The notes below the pieces were generated by a model. The model saw only the letters and a program-made list of their open reading frames with translations, was not told where the DNA came from and did not search any database. Below, piece after piece: positions 52,720 through 62,760 of a stretch of 64,000 nucleotides of DNA. Source of the DNA: Myoxocephalus aenaeus (taxonomy: Eukaryota; Chordata; Actinopteri; Perciformes; Cottidae); NCBI GenBank assembly GCA_038501785.1, contig JBAMJR010000065.1, positions 7,616,501 to 7,680,500 on the forward strand. Direction: 5' to 3'. Position 1 is the stretch's first letter. The number at the start of each line of letters is the position of its first letter. Both the position numbers and the translations under genes were made by a program.

Positions 52720-53296
52720 CTGGAAGATAAACAGAAAGAAAACTACGTGATTATTAATTATACATACTTATTTAGTTAGTCACTGTATATACTATATTTA
52801 CACACTTCATATAGTTTGCACTTTTATTATTGAATTTTCTTAAATGTCTTCTATGTAAATCTGCTTGCTGCTGCCACAACCACATCCCCTTGGGGATGAA
52901 TAAAGTATATATATATATATATATATATATATCCTATCCATATTCATGACTTCCTCCTAACTCAAGTAGTACAGTTAAAATAATCTATTCATTGTGTAAC
53001 AATAGCTTCTATTATATACATAAAAGTATAATATTTCAGTAAAAATGACCCTTGATTGATTGTCGTATATGATATAATATTTTAACACATAAATAACAGT
53101 ACATGACTGTACCAAACTTCAATTGTGTCATCAATACAACTTCTTTATCATCAATACTTGTAATAGTGGTCATATGTGTTTTTAATTCAAACCCAAAGCA
53201 GCTGAATGAAGTTATAATTAATACAAATCGATGAGGAATTTCACGGGAAGCTGCCAGCCAATCAGAGAACAGCATTTTCTGTGGCCACGATTTATA

Positions 53297-53335
<39 letters not shown>

Positions 53336-53636
53336 GGCTAAATTAAGATACGAGTCCACAATTTAAAAAATGAAGAATAACTGCATACTAGTCAGTATGT
53401 GCCTGCTCAACAACAACAAGTGTTGTGACAAGAGTAAACAATGTAGCGCTGCTCATTCCACTGTCTTTTAAGTTGCCTAAAATGTAACTAATCCGTAATG
53501 TGGCTACAAAGAGCTACAAGTGGACTACCTAGCACTGCTGGAGGCACTACAACACACCATTATATATACACATATATATATATATACACACGTGTGTGTG
53601 TTCATTATAAGTGAGGAAATAAATCTTTATACTCAC
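52720..53636 (-). other. ormdl3: ormdl3 intron 1 (within the 5' UTR)
   Basis: 917 bp from a GTGAGT donor (minus strand, 53,636-53,631) to the exon 2 acceptor. It contains a retroelement tail at 52,780-52,932 and a TA run at 53,292-53,331. The first exon is inferred, so the intron is too. Confidence 0.65.
52780..52932 (+). mobile_element. Retroelement 3' end with TA tail
   Basis: Reads TTGCACTTTTATTATTGAAT, then CTTGCTGCTGCCACAACC, then CCTTGGGGATGAATAAAGTA followed by a TA run. A second copy with the same order is at 55,995-56,115. The GGGGATGAATAAAGTATAT ending plus a simple tail is typical of the 3' terminus of fish LINE-type elements. Confidence 0.7.
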
Positions 53637-53790
53637 AAGCAGAGGAAAAAGATGGCTTCAACTCGGACCTGGTCCGTTATCACAGCGCGAGTCTCCCCGA
53701 TGCCTTCAGCTGTGTGGCCGGGACGAGCACCGGGAGAACCGGGGGACTCGAGGCTCCGGTGTTTCCATCAGGCTTCCGGTACCGTGCTGC
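53637..53790 (-). other. ormdl3: ormdl3 exon 1, non-coding (start uncertain)
   Basis: The minus strand carries a GC-rich block ending CATCTTTTTCCTCTGCTT followed by a strong GTGAGT donor, which would pair with the 5'-UTR acceptor of exon 2. ORMDL genes commonly have a non-coding first exon. The upstream boundary near the TATATAGCAGCACGG segment is a guess. Confidence 0.6.
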
Positions 53791-54130
53791 TATATATATG
53801 TGTGTGTGTTGTGTGAGTGTGTGTTGTGTGTGCGCGCTCGTGTCGACACATCCACTTTTCCCCCCTCGTTCTTCCAGACAACAGCTGGTGACAACACAGC
53901 TCAGCTCGCGGGTGTCACGTCACCGCTGCTCGTTTTCACGGCCCCAGCACTCCGAGAGAGCGGACGCTTCACATCCGGCCCCGTGATTGGTCGCAGCGTG
54001 TCACGTGGCCGCGGCTGGCCAATCGGAATTTAGTGCGTTTTTAAAGAACGTGGAGCGCGCCTCTACCCCCCCCCCCCCGCTCCCCTTACCGCTATTTCGA
54101 CGTCACAGCGGAGGCGGGGTCAGAGGGAAC
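53791..54130 (-). promoter_or_regulatory. ormdl3: ormdl3 promoter region
   Basis: CpG-rich compared with the surrounding AT-rich DNA. It contains two CCAAT boxes (forward GATTGG at 53,985-53,990 and CCAATCGG at 54,019-54,026), a CACGTG E-box at 54,002-54,007, a GACGTCAC half-CRE at about 54,099-54,106 and a GC box in GGCGGGG at 54,113-54,119. A C-run of 13-14 bases lies at 54,066-54,078. This is typical of a housekeeping-type promoter. Confidence 0.6.
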
Positions 54131-54228
54131 GGGCTTGATTAAAGGCAAAATGCAAAATTTAATTAAATGTTTAAAATGATAAAGAATCTGCGACATTAAA
54201 AATCTCTTTAAAATATAAAAAAACACTT

Positions 54229-54603
54229 TATCTATATGATTTTTTTATTAAAGAATGAAGGAACGTAAGTATATATATATTATTTGATATATATTTATAT
54301 TTGATATACATTACATTTCATTTAGCTGACGCTTTTATCCAAAGCGACTTACAATAAGTGCAATTCCACCATGAGTACAAACTCAGAACAACAAGAATCA
54401 AGAAAGTACAATTTCAATAAAGTTAAACTACAAAGTGCCATTAGTAAGTGCTACTAAAGAGCTACTAAGGCGCTACCTTCCTTATTCAAGGTGTAGTCGA
54501 AAAAGATGTGTTTTTAGTTTGCGACGGATATATATTATATATATTTGATATATATACATACTTACTTTCCTTCATTCTTAAAAAAAAATCATATAGATAT
54601 ATG
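54229..54603. mobile_element. Small inverted-repeat element with embedded fish repeat
   Basis: The arms at 54,229-54,276 and 54,551-54,603 are inverted copies (TCTATATGATTTTTTTATTA then AAGAATGAAGGAACGTAAGT on the left) with a few mismatches. Between them is ACATTTCATTTAGCTGACGC, TTTTATCCAAAGCGACTTAC, a sequence I know as a very common fish interspersed repeat. The whole could be one non-autonomous element of ~375 bp. Confidence 0.55.
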
Positions 54604-55700
54604 TATATATATATATAAATAAATATATCAAATATAAATAATATTTATAAATAATATAATATAAATATATTTATATATAAAGAAAAAACTTTAACAAATA
54701 TATTTAGATAAAAAAAGATTGAAGTATATATATATATATATATATAAATAATATAATATATATAAATATATTTATATATAAAGAAAAAGTAGCTTAAAAC
54801 AAATATATTTAGGTAAAAGAAAGTTCTATGATTATGATCCAATGAGTTTTCTCTTACTTTTACCGCAAACATATGCAATATTATGCAGTGCAAGCAATGT
54901 ACCTTGCTAGCAGCTCTGAAGCTGTACTTTAAATGTTAATATCTAAATGTTCACGTGAACACAATGCTAACAGTGAAGTTTAGCATTTGACACAAAGTAC
55001 AGCTAAAGCTTATAGGTATACCAATAGGTGTGTAAGTATTTAGGCCTGAAGTACCAGCATGCCCAAGTAGAGAGGAGACCTCACGGCTCCAAAATCAAAG
55101 ATCAACAGTGTCACGTTCTCGAGCCCTAATCCTGATTCAGGCCCTCGGCAGCCCGAGGGCAATGGGGTCAACTGTGTTCTGCTGGCATGTGATGTTACAC
55201 GACACCCACTGTTTCTAAGGGTGCCCCTGTGGTGAGTGGCATGAAGCAGGTTTGGCCGGTACTGTGCGCTCGTGGCCTCTGGCGCTACCGCTCTGTCAGC
55301 CGTGTAAACCTAGAGCTCTGTTCATACGCCAGCTACGGATGACAGAGCTGTGAGATCATCGTCGCTGGCACTGGAACAATGAGCCGAGTACGTGGCATTG
55401 ATGAAACAGACCTCTGACGCCTCCAGATGTCACATCAACAAGACGTCATAATGTAGGTTTAAAAAAAAAAAAAAAGACAGTTATCTTTTTTTCCAGGACA
55501 AATACTGTCTTCACACGTATCTAGAAAGATACCAGGTGTGTCCACCGCTGTTGTTGCGTAATGGAGTGAATACGACCCACGATCGGCTCGCCTCCTGGGC
55601 TGCAAAGCGTCCGAAAACACACTTTATTCAAACAAAAAAAAGCAAGCGGCAACAAGTCGTAGTTTAAGAAATGACCTGTGTTAGTAGCTGATGTGTGAGT
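54604..55700. other. Intergenic between ormdl3 and wnt3, AT-rich part
   Basis: TATATAAATA-rich low-complexity DNA to 54,830, with two similar copies of a TTTATATATAAAGAAAAA segment (54,670 and 54,771). It is followed by unique DNA with no recognisable exon. Confidence 0.5.
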
Positions 55701-55714
55701 CACCGTGACCATGA

Positions 55715-55935
55715 GCAAGTAAAGTTTATTTCTATCGCACTTTTTTCCAGACAAAAAAGGTCCCAAACTGCTGTATAGGAGTCGAAGAAAAATAAAAAAA
55801 ACATTCACAAATACACACAAAGTGACCATAACAAGGGGCCAAAACATGTAAACAGGTAAAAAAAATCACAATACAATACACAATAAAAGAAGGCGCAATA
55901 AAATACACAATAAAAACAGATAAAACTAAAAAACA
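55715..55935. mobile_element. Fish interspersed repeat fragment
   Basis: Contains AGTAAAGTTTATTTCTATCG, CACTTTTTTCCAGACAAAAA and AACTGCTGTATAGG, then repeated CACAATACAATACACAATAA words. It is similar in form to retroelement-derived 'TTTATTTnTATAGCACTTTT' repeats; family not assigned. Confidence 0.5.
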
Positions 55936-55994
55936 GGTATGTCTGAGCGCTCAGCCCAAATATCATGCAGTTTGCTGCAGCACAATGCTATTAT

Positions 55995-56115
55995 ATTGTA
56001 TTGTATATATTGAGTATTTTCATACTTAATATTTGTATGTTTACTCTGTAACTTTCTTGCTGCTGCTACAAACAAATTCCCCCTGGGGATGAATAAAGTA
56101 TATATATCTATCCAT
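55995..56115 (+). mobile_element. Retroelement 3' end with short tail
   Basis: Second copy of the tail seen in ormdl3 intron 1: TGTTTACTCTGTAACTTTC, TTGCTGCTGCTACAAAC and CCCCCTGGGGATGAATAAAG followed by TATATATCTATCCATC. A third, more diverged relative (GTATTAGTCCCCCAGTGGGG) is at 56,755-56,800. Confidence 0.7.
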
Positions 56116-57432
56116 CTTTTGGGCATGGACAGACACAGAGCTGCACACTCACTCACTCACTCAAGTTTAAGCAGGACGACGATTGAAAAGATAAGCCGTC
56201 TGAATTGTTTGTTTTATATCAGTTCCTCAATGAATTAACAGCGATTCTTTCATGCTTTAATTCTTTAATTCACACTCACCGAGCAGGAACACTTTGGCCT
56301 CCGTGGACGATGATCAAATAAAGTCCCTTCGTGGTATCCGTTTCCTCCCCGCCACAATACTATATAATATTTAATAGATGTTCAGATTCGCTCGGCCTTT
56401 CAGACGTAACGTGATTCGGATGATGGGAGCGAAGCCGGTGAAGAAAGCTTTTAGTGACGGGTGCATTTCATGTTGAACTCTGTTCTGGCAAAGAAAGAAA
56501 GAAGAAAAACATTCTTTGCTAATGACGTGTAAAGAATTTACACGAAGGCGTTTCTTATAATTCATAAACCTGTATTTAATTGTTATTAACTACAACATTA
56601 ATGCTGTAAAGAACATGCATTTATGTGGAGGACCAGGACTGGATGCTTACTTTATATTTTTAGTTTCATTTGATGAACTTGCATGTTTCTGGTTGAGGTC
56701 TTACTTTACTGAATGCTTCTTTATAACCAGCATTAAATGTCTTAAAATAAGATATTGCTGTATTAGTCCCCCAGTGGGGGAATCGCAGGATTACAGCAGC
56801 AGACAAAAATAAAAAAAGTTATATAAATAAACAGTAAAGAATCCACAATAGCAATAATATACACACAGACAGAATACAATGTATTTATCTTGCACCAGTT
56901 GAAGTGATTGAAGTGTTTTTGGTTGTAGCTCACGGTTTAAATTTGCATCGTCTTTATATTTATTTTGGCACCAAAATAAAAAGTGATGGACAGAAATTAG
57001 ACATATTTACTTTTGGGCACATGCAGCCTGGGTCAGTCATGATGACAGAAATCTTGATTGTACATATTTGGAGGAAAATTCTCAGCTGTTAATTCTTTGC
57101 TGTCGTTGAGAAAACGAAATATAGAGCGACGCTCTCGGCTGCAGAATTTAAATGCATTTTCTTGCTTTTTTCTTCTGGCTTGATCTCAATAAGCGTCAAA
57201 GAGTGACAGAAGAGATCAAATCAAATGAAGTGCACTCTGCATTGATCTGCGTGTGCGGACGGCTTCAAGCTTTTGGATTCTGCCAAATTATGACGGACGT
57301 TTGTCTCGAGCGATGACGTTCTGTCGACGGACGGAGAACATTAAACAAAACATCTTGTGAGCTGCGGCTCGAGTCGTCACGCCTCATCGCTTACGAGGCA
57401 TTTCAGACATGGACCGGCGCTCCAGCTTCTGA

Positions 57433-57448
57433 CCAGCAGGGGGCAGCG
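57433..57448 (+). promoter_or_regulatory. CTCF-type motif between ormdl3 and wnt3
   Basis: CCAGCAGGGGGCAGCG fully matches the CTCF core CCASYAGRKGGCRS. It lies about 3.5 kb upstream of the ormdl3 promoter and about 5.2 kb upstream of the wnt3 start codon, in non-repetitive DNA, so it is a plausible boundary between the two divergent promoters. Confidence 0.55.
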
Positions 57449-58370
57449 CCTCCACACTTTTAACTGTGACAGCAGTCGTCTAGTCCAGAATAAAAAAAAG
57501 GTCAAATATTCCAGCGATGCTCATCCTCTGCGTGTGTTTATACTTGATGTTTATGAAGCGACGCGTGTCTTTTCATATAAAGAATAACGTTGCTCAATGT
57601 GTTTGCATGCTAAATGAACGCTTCTGGCCTGATGTGTGTACAACCGGCTCGATGACAATTTAACATTTATCTCATCTTAAGAGTTCAAATGTGCAGAACT
57701 TCACGACCCTTTTGGAGGCTGCAGCTTGAGGTGCCATTATCTGAGAGGTGTTTCTATTATTCTGTCCATCCCATTCAGGTCAATAAGACCTTAAAAAAGG
57801 ATTAGACGAGGCGACATCCGACTCCAGTCACAATATACGGGCTCATATTTAGCATTTATTGTACTTTTCACTCACATTAGCTGCTGTAATTTACTTTAAA
57901 TTCCAGCACAATCGATGAATTCACATGCAGTGAAGCCAAAGAGGGGACCTGTTCAAATCCAACCAAGCTTATGAATATATATATGTAAATCTAAAAAGGG
58001 AAAGGCATCTGATTTCCCCTGTTACTGAGCAGTTAGAGACACATATCTCTTCCAAACATCTTTTTAAAAAGAGGGTCCCCAGAAAATAAGTTTGGGAAGC
58101 ACCGCTCGAGAGAATATTACTCGCTAATACAGAAATACGTATTAATGAGCGGCGTTGGGTCTTGAGGGTCTTGAGGGGCCCGTGGAGGAGCGGGATGCGA
58201 GCCGGGGGCCGCGCGGTGGACTTGTGACCCAGGCAGACTTGGATCACAGCCCCGCTGGAAAAGGCTGACGCAGGGAGTCCATTATTGCCCCCGGAGGAAG
58301 CTGAGGATTAGGACACCAAAGAATTTCAATAAAAGAAGTGTCTGTTTGGGGGACGGGGAGGGGCAGGAGG

Positions 58371-58427
58371 ACGGTGGTGGTGGTGGTGGTGGTTTTGGGT
58401 GTTGAGGGGGGGTGGGGGGGGGGGGGT
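58371..58427. repeat. (GGT)n and G-run, G-quadruplex-prone
   Basis: Eight GGT triplets are followed by a GGGGGGG-T-GGGGGGGGGGGG stretch. Four or more G-tracts occur within 60 bases. Confidence 0.85.
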
Positions 58428-58662
58428 TCCCCTCATTGTCCCAACAGTGATTGAGAGCAAGAGGAGGGGAGTGGGCCGGCATTGTGTTCGCAGCTCCTCT
58501 GAAGAAGCTGGTTATTAGGGGGGATGGCTAAGGAGGGCTGAGGGACGGGGAGGCTGTTGACTCTTCATCTTGTGTGAACAAAGTCTCCGGCACATAGCCC
58601 TCCTCTGTCCCTCTGTCCTGGACTTCCCTTGTTTACGAGTGCCATGAATTCTGCCCCCACCC

Positions 58663-58693
58663 CTCCTCCTCCTCCTCCTCCTCCTCCTCCTCA
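58663..58693. repeat. (CTC)n microsatellite
   Basis: Ten CTC/CCT triplets on the plus strand. Confidence 0.93.
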
Positions 58694-59697
58694 CCCACCG
58701 ACTCCAACCAGCGCCGCCGCACATTGTGGGGCTTAAGTGCCCTTTAATTAGGCCGCCTCAGTGTCCGGCTGAAGGCCGCCGAGGTTTTTTTCTGTGGGAC
58801 CTCGCCGAGCGGCTCACACAGCTTCCCTCACACAGCCGAGGGGATGAAGTGTTTGCCGCTCTAATGAAAAAAAAAAAAAAAAAAAAAAGAGGTTTATTTG
58901 GGGGGCGGGTGAGAGAAGAGCCCTTGTCGTCTTTGTCCCCCCGTCTTAAAAAGTCCTGACAAAAGGCGGTGATATTATCCCCGACACTCTCCCATTTCCA
59001 GGACGCATTAGCGAGGTGAGGCGGCGGCGGCGGCGGCGGCGCCTCACGGGACTCCCAAACTTCCCCAAATCGGACTCTTTCGCACTTTGAGCGTGAATTC
59101 AGATCAATTCAGCCAGACGCATGCACGCCAGCTTTGTCGTTGAGGATGGAGGACGTGTATTTAACGTGATCGTAACGAGCTAAATAAAGAATAAAAGCAT
59201 GAAAAAAAAAGGAGGGAGGCGGGGCATAAGAGCCACTGGGAATTCGTCCTGAACTGCTCCGGCAAAATGAGTAATTCCTGGACGCTCCTTTGTGTGAAGA
59301 GCTTACGGTGCGAGGGCTTCTGAAAAGAAAGGAGGAGGCAAAGGGAAGGATATAAACACGGGAGCAAGTGAAATAAAGTGAAAGGTGGAAGGAATGAGAG
59401 ACATGAGAGGGATGAAAAGAAGCAGGGCGGGCGGGATCGGGCGTGTTCAGGAACTTTTTTCGCTACAGCCCAGTGTGTGTAGATACCCTCCTAATCCTGG
59501 TTTTATTGGCTGCCTGTGTCCAGCCATGCTGGTCGGATTGAGTGGGGAGGGTTGAGAGGTGGAGGAGGGGAGGAGGAGGGGGGGACGCGAACACATGTCC
59601 TTCCTTTGTGGTAATGCTGTGATTAGGCCTGAGAAGGAGCCGGACCTGGTTACGGCCTTTCTCAGGTCACCGTAGAAACCGGCCCGGTAGGGGACCC
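58694..59697. other. Upstream region of wnt3, candidate regulatory DNA
   Basis: GC-richer, with TTAATTAGGCCGCC at 58,744-58,757, a poly-A of 23 at 58,866-58,888, TTTGTC words and a (GGC)n tract at 59,023-59,042. CTCCTTTGTGTG at 59,284-59,295 resembles a TCF/LEF site. No exon recognised. Confidence 0.4.
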
Positions 59698-59701
59698 CTG
59701 T

Positions 59702-59740
<39 letters not shown>

Positions 59741-59771
59741 GGTGACACACACACACACACACACACACACT
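59698..59771. repeat. (TG)n-(AC)n compound palindromic microsatellite
   Basis: A TG run of about 19 units, then GGGGGTG, then about 11 AC units. TG followed by AC is self-complementary, so the tract can fold into a hairpin. Confidence 0.93.
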
Positions 59772-60140
59772 CCCTCCCCCTGCGCCGAGGCCTTCCTCTG
59801 CAGAGGTTTTTGCACCACAAGCCGTCGCCGTCGACTCGTTTCGAGATCGGCCTCCAAAGTTCTCGACCTTAAAAAATTAAAATTTGAATAAATCGCCGCC
59901 GCCGCTCGACCTGGGAAAACGTGGTTTTTCAAAAAGGACCGATTCCTCGCACGACAATGTCGGCGATGGAGAACAGACCCGCGCCCCCGACGCACTCGAC
60001 TCCAGGCCGCTGAAAAGCCATCTTTTATTTTTGTTTGGTATAAATGAGAAGAAGACTCCCCACCACGACCGGCGGGAGGGCGCGAGTAAGTTTTCACAAA
60101 GATATCCATCAATTATTGTCACATTTAGGGGCTCGGAGGA

Positions 60141-60190
60141 CCCCCCCCCCCTCCTCCTCCTCCTCCTCCTCCTCCTCCTCCTCCTCCTCT
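60141..60190. repeat. (CTC)n microsatellite
   Basis: Sixteen CTC triplets directly after a run of ten or eleven C. Confidence 0.95.
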
Positions 60191-60412
60191 TTCTTTCTCC
60201 TTCCTCTCAAACGGGGCGGTAGGTCGAGTGCCGCTCAGTCGCCGCCGGTTTCCCCGTCGTCTTCTTTGTGGAGGAGGAATAAAACACAGAAGGGGCGGGC
60301 GCTCCGCTGGTGACCTCCAGACTGTGGTCGCCGTGCTCTCGCCCCGCGGCGGGCAACGGGGTCTCCTCTGCAGAGAGCAGCTCCCAGCCCCTGCTGAGCG
60401 ACCTTCCAGACC

Positions 60413-60416
<4 letters not shown>

Positions 60417-60452
<36 letters not shown>
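60417..60452. repeat. (AC)n microsatellite
   Basis: About 18 AC units. Confidence 0.95.
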
Positions 60453-60457
<5 letters not shown>

Positions 60458-61742
60458 TGACGAGCACGTTTTATATTTCGACTATAAAAACACTGAGATC
60501 GCAGTTGCAAATTCTGACAGTGTCCGGGCAATCGAGGAGGAAGCTGTCCAACAACTTTGTCTTCATTTTATTTTTTATTTTTATTAAAAAAAAGTAAAGT
60601 ATACAAACATTCACTGTTTTGCAGAAGCAGAAGCTACACTTTTAAAATCAATTAAGAGCGGCAGTTAGCTCTAAAAGATGTGGGAACATTTGAAAAAACA
60701 CCTGAATATCGATATTATAGTTGATTGTTTTTCATCAGTAATGTGAATATAATACACATTTCATCATTTTACTGTAATGCTGCCTTTAAAAATCAGGAAA
60801 CTTATTCCATATTATAATATAAGCATCATCAAAATAGTTTTTTGTGCTATTTGACTTGATGAGAAACTTTGTGAAAGTGATTTGACTCTAATCTACGACT
60901 TAAACAAACGCAGGGATCAAATGTCTGTAATTGTCCCGAAAATCATTTCCATTCTGTTTTTTTTTTTTGTTGCTATAAAATCAAATCAGGATGAAATCAA
61001 TAAAACTTGTTATGAGCGTCCTCACTTGGAAACGGAGGGCCGTCTTCCACATGGCAGCACGCGCCGAGTATCTCAGCTCGTCCATCATCGGTTTAAATAT
61101 GTTTCCAATGTGTTCGGTGAGGAGTCAGATTTAGAAAATGAAAATGTTAAATAAATTTAAAAAAGGCCTTCAACTCTCGTTTACGGAAGAATAACGTATA
61201 AAACACACATTTGTGCTCATTTGACGTCACAAGCGAGACGACGATCCACAACGTCAGAGCGTCGCTTTTCTTGTTCTGTGAAGTTCGAAACCCTTCACTG
61301 GTTTCAGAAGCGTCTGCTGCACTGGTCCCAGTGGCGGCCGCTCTTCTCCCCCCCCCCCCCCCCCGAGCGCCTGATAACAAACCTAGAAAACGAGATGGCT
61401 ATCCCGACCGGCGGCTTCTGTTTGATCTCCGGCCGGTGTATCTCGTTTGCATTCGTCCTGATCAGTTTCCCCGAGTGTGTGAGAATCAAACGCGCTGCTT
61501 ACTTCAGGCTAAGTCCATCACAAGTGTCCCTCCCACCCTCCTCCTCCTCCTCCTCCTCCTCCTCTCCGTCTCCGTCCTCCCCCCATCAGAATGACAATAG
61601 TGTAAAAAATGTGTCGCCTCTGGGCCGCCACAACGCCGCCGCCGCCGCGCTTTATGGCTTTATTGTGTCGCCTTTTATGTCCCCGCTTCCCCTGTTGGGG
61701 TGGGCGGGAACGACAATTTAGAAAATTCACTGTATCTATACG

Positions 61743-61768
61743 TGTGTGTGTGTGTGTGTGTGTGTGTA
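61743..61768. repeat. (TG)n microsatellite
   Basis: About 13 TG units. Confidence 0.93.
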
Positions 61769-62258
61769 GTATTCACGTATATCCGGATCAATTAGTCAGG
61801 GCACAACCCCTAAAAAATCAATGTGTCAACATGTACGTCAGCCAAACCCCCCGAGTCTTTCATCCCTTCCTCCCTAAACCCGGGACTTTTCCTTTTTCCC
61901 CCTTCTTCTTCTTCTTCTTCAATGATCACACATGAAACAAGTTGAGTAACAACTCTACCTTTTCTTCGCGTGTCCCTCCCCATACCTCCCTCTCTCATTT
62001 CCCTCCCTCCCCTCTTTTCACTCTTTCCTTTCTTTTCCACATTACCAGGGGGTGGCGTGTGATTGACAGATGGGAACGAATAATAATTTTTTTTTTTTTT
62101 CTTCTTCTTCTTCGTAACCTAAGGCCATCTTCTGTGATTGGCTTGCCAGCTGACATCTCCAAAAACCTCACCCACCCACCCACCCACCTCCTCCTCCTCC
62201 TCCCTCCTTGCATCCCCCCCTTTAATATTGGGCCTGTGGATGAGGCATCCTGAGGGAG

Positions 62259-62266
<8 letters not shown>

Positions 62267-62298
<32 letters not shown>
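62267..62298. repeat. (GA)n microsatellite
   Basis: Sixteen GA units in the presumed wnt3 leader or promoter. Confidence 0.93.
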
Positions 62299-62303
<5 letters not shown>

Positions 62304-62633
62304 ATATCTACCTTAGGGAAGAACCTCAGAGAGAGGGAGGGAAGGAGAGGACGGGTAGGAGCGTGTGTGCATGTGTGCGAGAGACACTTATTCTCTTAAC
62401 TACTAGGAGACAGACACACTTTTCCTGGCCCGACTCAAAGAAGGGGGGAAAACAGGAGGAAGAATCTTTTTTTTTTCTTCTCCTCTTCTCTCAATATCGT
62501 TTTAATCTCCCCCCCCTCATTCAACAATCAAGCTGCCCTGAAGCGTCTCTTCTTGGAAACTCTTCTTCACTGCCTGCTTGGAAGTTATATGTATTGATCC
62601 GTGTTTTTTTTTTTTTTTTTTTTCCTCACCTTC

Positions 62634-62635
<2 letters not shown>

Positions 62636-62660
<25 letters not shown>
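62636..62660. repeat. (CA)n microsatellite
   Basis: About 12 CA units ending 20 bases before the wnt3 start codon. Confidence 0.95.
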
Positions 62661-62665
<5 letters not shown>

Positions 62666-62680
62666 TACAAGGCTTACCTC

Positions 62681-62760
62681 ATGGATTTGTATCTGATTGG
62701 ATATTGGATGTGTGTGTGGCTGTCCAGCTCGCGGGTGCTTGGAGGCTATCCCATCTGGTG
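62681..62760 (+). CDS. wnt3: Wnt3 signalling protein, first coding exon
   Basis: Wnt3 is a secreted, palmitoylated ligand of Frizzled/LRP receptors that activates beta-catenin signalling. Only the first 26 codons and two bases of the next are in the window. The start MDLYLIGYWM opens a hydrophobic signal peptide (about residues 3-15) followed by SSSRVLGGYPIW. The RVLxGYPIWW block with an intron splitting the last Trp codon (TG|G) is the hallmark of the Wnt3/Wnt3a first exon, and RVLGG fits Wnt3 better than Wnt3a. The donor GTGAGT at 62,761 is strong. The ATG has G at +4 but C at -3. The frame is open far upstream, through simple repeats, with other in-frame ATGs that I regard as non-coding. 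The rest of the gene lies beyond the right edge. Confidence 0.9.

Larger units (their letters stand above)
56116..58660. other. Intergenic between ormdl3 and wnt3
   Basis: No coding exon recognised. From about 57,100 the base composition becomes more GC-rich. Contains the CTCF-type motif at 57,433 and a (GGT)n plus G-run block at 58,371-58,427. Confidence 0.5.
59772..62030. other. wnt3 upstream region with pyrimidine-rich tracts
   Basis: Contains (CTC)n tracts at 60,141-60,190 and 61,540-61,565, CA at 60,417-60,452, C-runs at 60,131-60,141 and 61,350-61,364, and TG at 61,743-61,768. Open frames here come from low-complexity sequence and none has a recognisable domain. Confidence 0.5.
62031..62680 (+). 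promoter_or_regulatory. wnt3: wnt3 proximal promoter and 5' UTR (start site unknown)
   Basis: This stretch immediately precedes the wnt3 start codon. It has a reverse CCAAT box in GTGATTGGCTTG (62,133-62,144) and TTTAATATTGGGCC (62,221-62,234). A (GA)n purine tract lies at 62,267-62,298, a T-run at 62,605-62,623 and CA repeats at 62,636-62,660. No TATA box could be assigned, and the first transcribed base cannot be placed from sequence alone. Confidence 0.5.

Noticed and set aside
59447..60112. 221-codon minus frame
   Set aside because: Passes through TG/AC repeats and low-complexity DNA with no recognisable domain; could only be revived by transcript evidence.
62138..62680. N-terminal extension of Wnt3
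   Set aside because: Runs through GA, poly-T and CA repeats; the ATG at 62,681 gives the expected signal peptide directly before GYPIWW.
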